From JBOFSR01 sp051651645 (GTDB lineage Bacteria; Spirochaetota; Spirochaetia; Treponematales; Treponemataceae), in assembly GCA_051651645.1 (NCBI GenBank), contig JBOFSR010000065.1, positions 1 through 37,490 of the forward strand: a DNA stretch of 37,490 bases, read 5' to 3'. The notes beneath the pieces are model-generated. The model was not told the DNA's origin, did no database searches, and was given only the letters and a program-made list of their open reading frames with translations. The position numbers and the translations under genes were made by a program. Below, piece after piece: positions 36,355 to 37,490 of the stretch. How positions within the stretch are numbered: the stretch's first letter is position 1; every line of letters starts with the position of its first letter.

Positions 36355-37490
36355 GTGGAAAAAGTGATTAAAAAACAAATTGGAAAACTAGTAATCGTGG
36401 GTATTTTCGCACTTGTATTCGGAGTATTTAGCGGCTGTTCATTTGAAAATGAATCCGAGAAGGCAGGCGGTGTTTTGGAGTTTGAGGGTGGCAAAGAAGT
36501 CAGCGTTAATCTTGAAGATGGATATTATCAAATAAAACTTTCTCGTTCCGTAACTGGAATAGTTACTTATGACAGTGTAAATAAAACTGTTGCCGATGTT
36601 GGCAGAGATGGTAGGGTTGAGCTTTTTAATGAAGGAGCTACCGTTATCGATGTACGTCGCCTTGCAACCGCGACAGCAGAGGCCTTGCACGAGAGAATTA
36701 CCCTGCACGTAAAGAGAAGAGAAAATAGTGAGCTTGGAGAAGTGAAACTAGCCTTGAGTAAACAAGAGACGGTGCTTGAAGTTGGCGGGGAAGAAAAGTT
36801 GGTTGTAGTAGAAGTTGTTGGAAGTCGTGATGTGCGAATTGTAGAGGGTGTTGACTGGGATAGTGATGATAAACGTGTGGCAACGGCAGAGGGTGGCGTT
36901 ATTCGAGGTGTAAGCGTTGGTAAAACAATCATCAGAGCACGGGTTGGAGGTGAAGAGAAGGCGTGTGAGGTAGAAGTTTTAGCTGTAGCAGAGCCTGTAA
37001 AGACTATAGAAATCGTTATTAACAAAAGCGAGATTGCTGAGGGCGCGGCTGCTTTACTGTATGCTGAGGTAACCCCAAAAAAAGCGACGCGGCAGATGAT
37101 TAGCTGGCGAAGTGAGCCTGCAGGTATTGTCGATATTAAGGGGAATGTCCTCATTGGTGTCTCTGAAGGGAAGGCAACAATCATTGCACAAGCTGAGGGG
37201 ATGGTTCAAGCGACTAAAGAAATCCGTGTTACGAAGAAAGAAGTGCAACAGGTACACTCAATAAAGATAGTTCCCTCTGCAATCGAGGTTTCTGTTGGCT
37301 CTGTTATTGAAGTGGGCTATGAAATTGAGCCTAAGGGTAGCAAAGTTGGAAGTCTTGAGTGGTCAAGTAGTGATGAGAGTCTTTTTGAAGTTGATGAAGG
37401 GATAATCCAAGGGCTTAGTGTTGGTGAGGGTGAAGTTGAGGTTCGCCTTGAGGGAACGATGATTGTAGGGAAGGCGAAGGTTGTTGTTAG
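36355..37490 (+). CDS. BIG2-repeat (bacterial Ig-like) lipoprotein, 3' part off the right edge
   Basis: The frame is open from here to the window end (378 residues visible, no stop). The start is probably GTG 36355, 7 nt after AGGAG; an in-frame ATG at 36349 is only 1 nt from that site. A basic N-terminus and hydrophobic core end in the lipobox VFSGC with Cys28, so it should be lipidated and exported. From about residue 125 three BIG2-like repeats appear, each with the pattern of an opening strand, a W-x-S or W-R-S core (GVDWDSDDKRVATAEGG, ISWRSEPAGIVDIKGN, LEWSSSDESLFEVDEG) and a closing GVSVGKT- or GLSVGEG-like loop. Similar domains serve as surface adhesins. The gene is richer in G and poorer in A/T runs than its neighbours. 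Confidence 0.85.
   Translation, partial: MEKVIKKQIGKLVIVGIFALVFGVFSGCSFENESEKAGGVLEFEGGKEVSVNLEDGYYQIKLSRSVTGIVTYDSVNKTVADVGRDGRVELFNEGATVIDVRRLATATAEALHERITLHVKRRENSELGEVKLALSKQETVLEVGGEEKLVVVEVVGSRDVRIVEGVDWDSDDKRVATAEGGVIRGVSVGKTIIRARVGGEEKACEVEVLAVAEPVKTIEIVINKSEIAEGAAALLYAEVTPKKATRQMISWRSEPAGIVDIKGNVLIGVSEGKATIIAQAEGMVQATKEIRVTKKEVQQVHSIKIVPSAIEVSVGSVIEVGYEIEPKGSKVGSLEWSSSDESLFEVDEGIIQGLSVGEGEVEVRLEGTMIVGKAKVVV

Noticed and set aside
36567..37184. 205-codon Ser/Thr-rich antisense frame
   Set aside because: It is the antisense shadow of the BIG2 lipoprotein frame, which has promoter, ribosome-binding site and lipobox.

Overview
This window is chromosomal DNA from an AT-rich spirochaete, most likely a Treponema or close relative. 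The evidence is the gene set and its arrangement: a primase, primary sigma factor, coiled-coil zinc-ribbon protein and TPR cluster with RNase P RNA inside it; HU followed by apolipoprotein N-acyltransferase; a single-chain glycyl-tRNA synthetase; a spirochaete-type lipoprotein; and a predicted outer-membrane barrel. The taxonomic call rests on recalled family knowledge and was not searched. Nearly all of the sequence is ordinary single-copy chromosome. I see no IS element, CRISPR array, tRNA or rRNA gene. No stretch over 300 bases lacks a gene, apart from the one occupied by RNase P RNA.

Layout. Positions 1-3793 hold a partial HU-like/DUF4469 gene and a LacI-family regulator on the minus strand, divergent from a fused TRAP permease. 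Positions 3891-8485 hold a class A penicillin-binding protein, a stand-alone ParB-like domain protein and a membrane GGDEF protein. Positions 8556-16067 are a compact plus-strand block: a YkgJ-type cysteine-cluster protein, a 58-residue small protein, mltG, dnaG, rpoD, a zinc-ribbon protein, rnpB and a TPR protein. tpiA follows on the minus strand, then a predicted outer-membrane protein, hpf (minus), glyS with an aldo/keto reductase, rpsT, HU and lnt.

Positions 24006-25055 are the most interesting part. An RpoS-like group 2 sigma factor is preceded by a textbook -24/-12 (sigma-54) promoter, by helically phased A/T tracts, and by a 52-bp dyad about 135 bp upstream. Together these look like a complete enhancer-dependent control region. 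The design resembles the RpoN-to-RpoS relay of Borrelia, here in a treponeme-like genome.

Positions 25286-37490 hold an Lrp regulator with an aminotransferase, a lytic transglycosylase, an orphan LolD-type ABC ATPase with a GNAT acetyltransferase and a uracil-DNA-glycosylase-fold protein, a large TPR protein, an unknown helical protein, a polyprenol/diacylglycerol kinase, lrgB-lrgA-pgi on the minus strand, and the start of a BIG2-repeat lipoprotein running off the right edge.

Regulation. Many transcription units have clear sigma-70 promoters with a strict 17-bp spacer. Three of them (TRAP permease, penicillin-binding protein, ABC ATPase) place the predicted start site at or within a few bases of the initiation codon and lack a Shine-Dalgarno sequence, which suggests leaderless mRNAs. 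Themes shared by the genes are cell-wall synthesis and turnover, replication and transcription initiation, glycolysis and pyruvate metabolism, and envelope lipoproteins.
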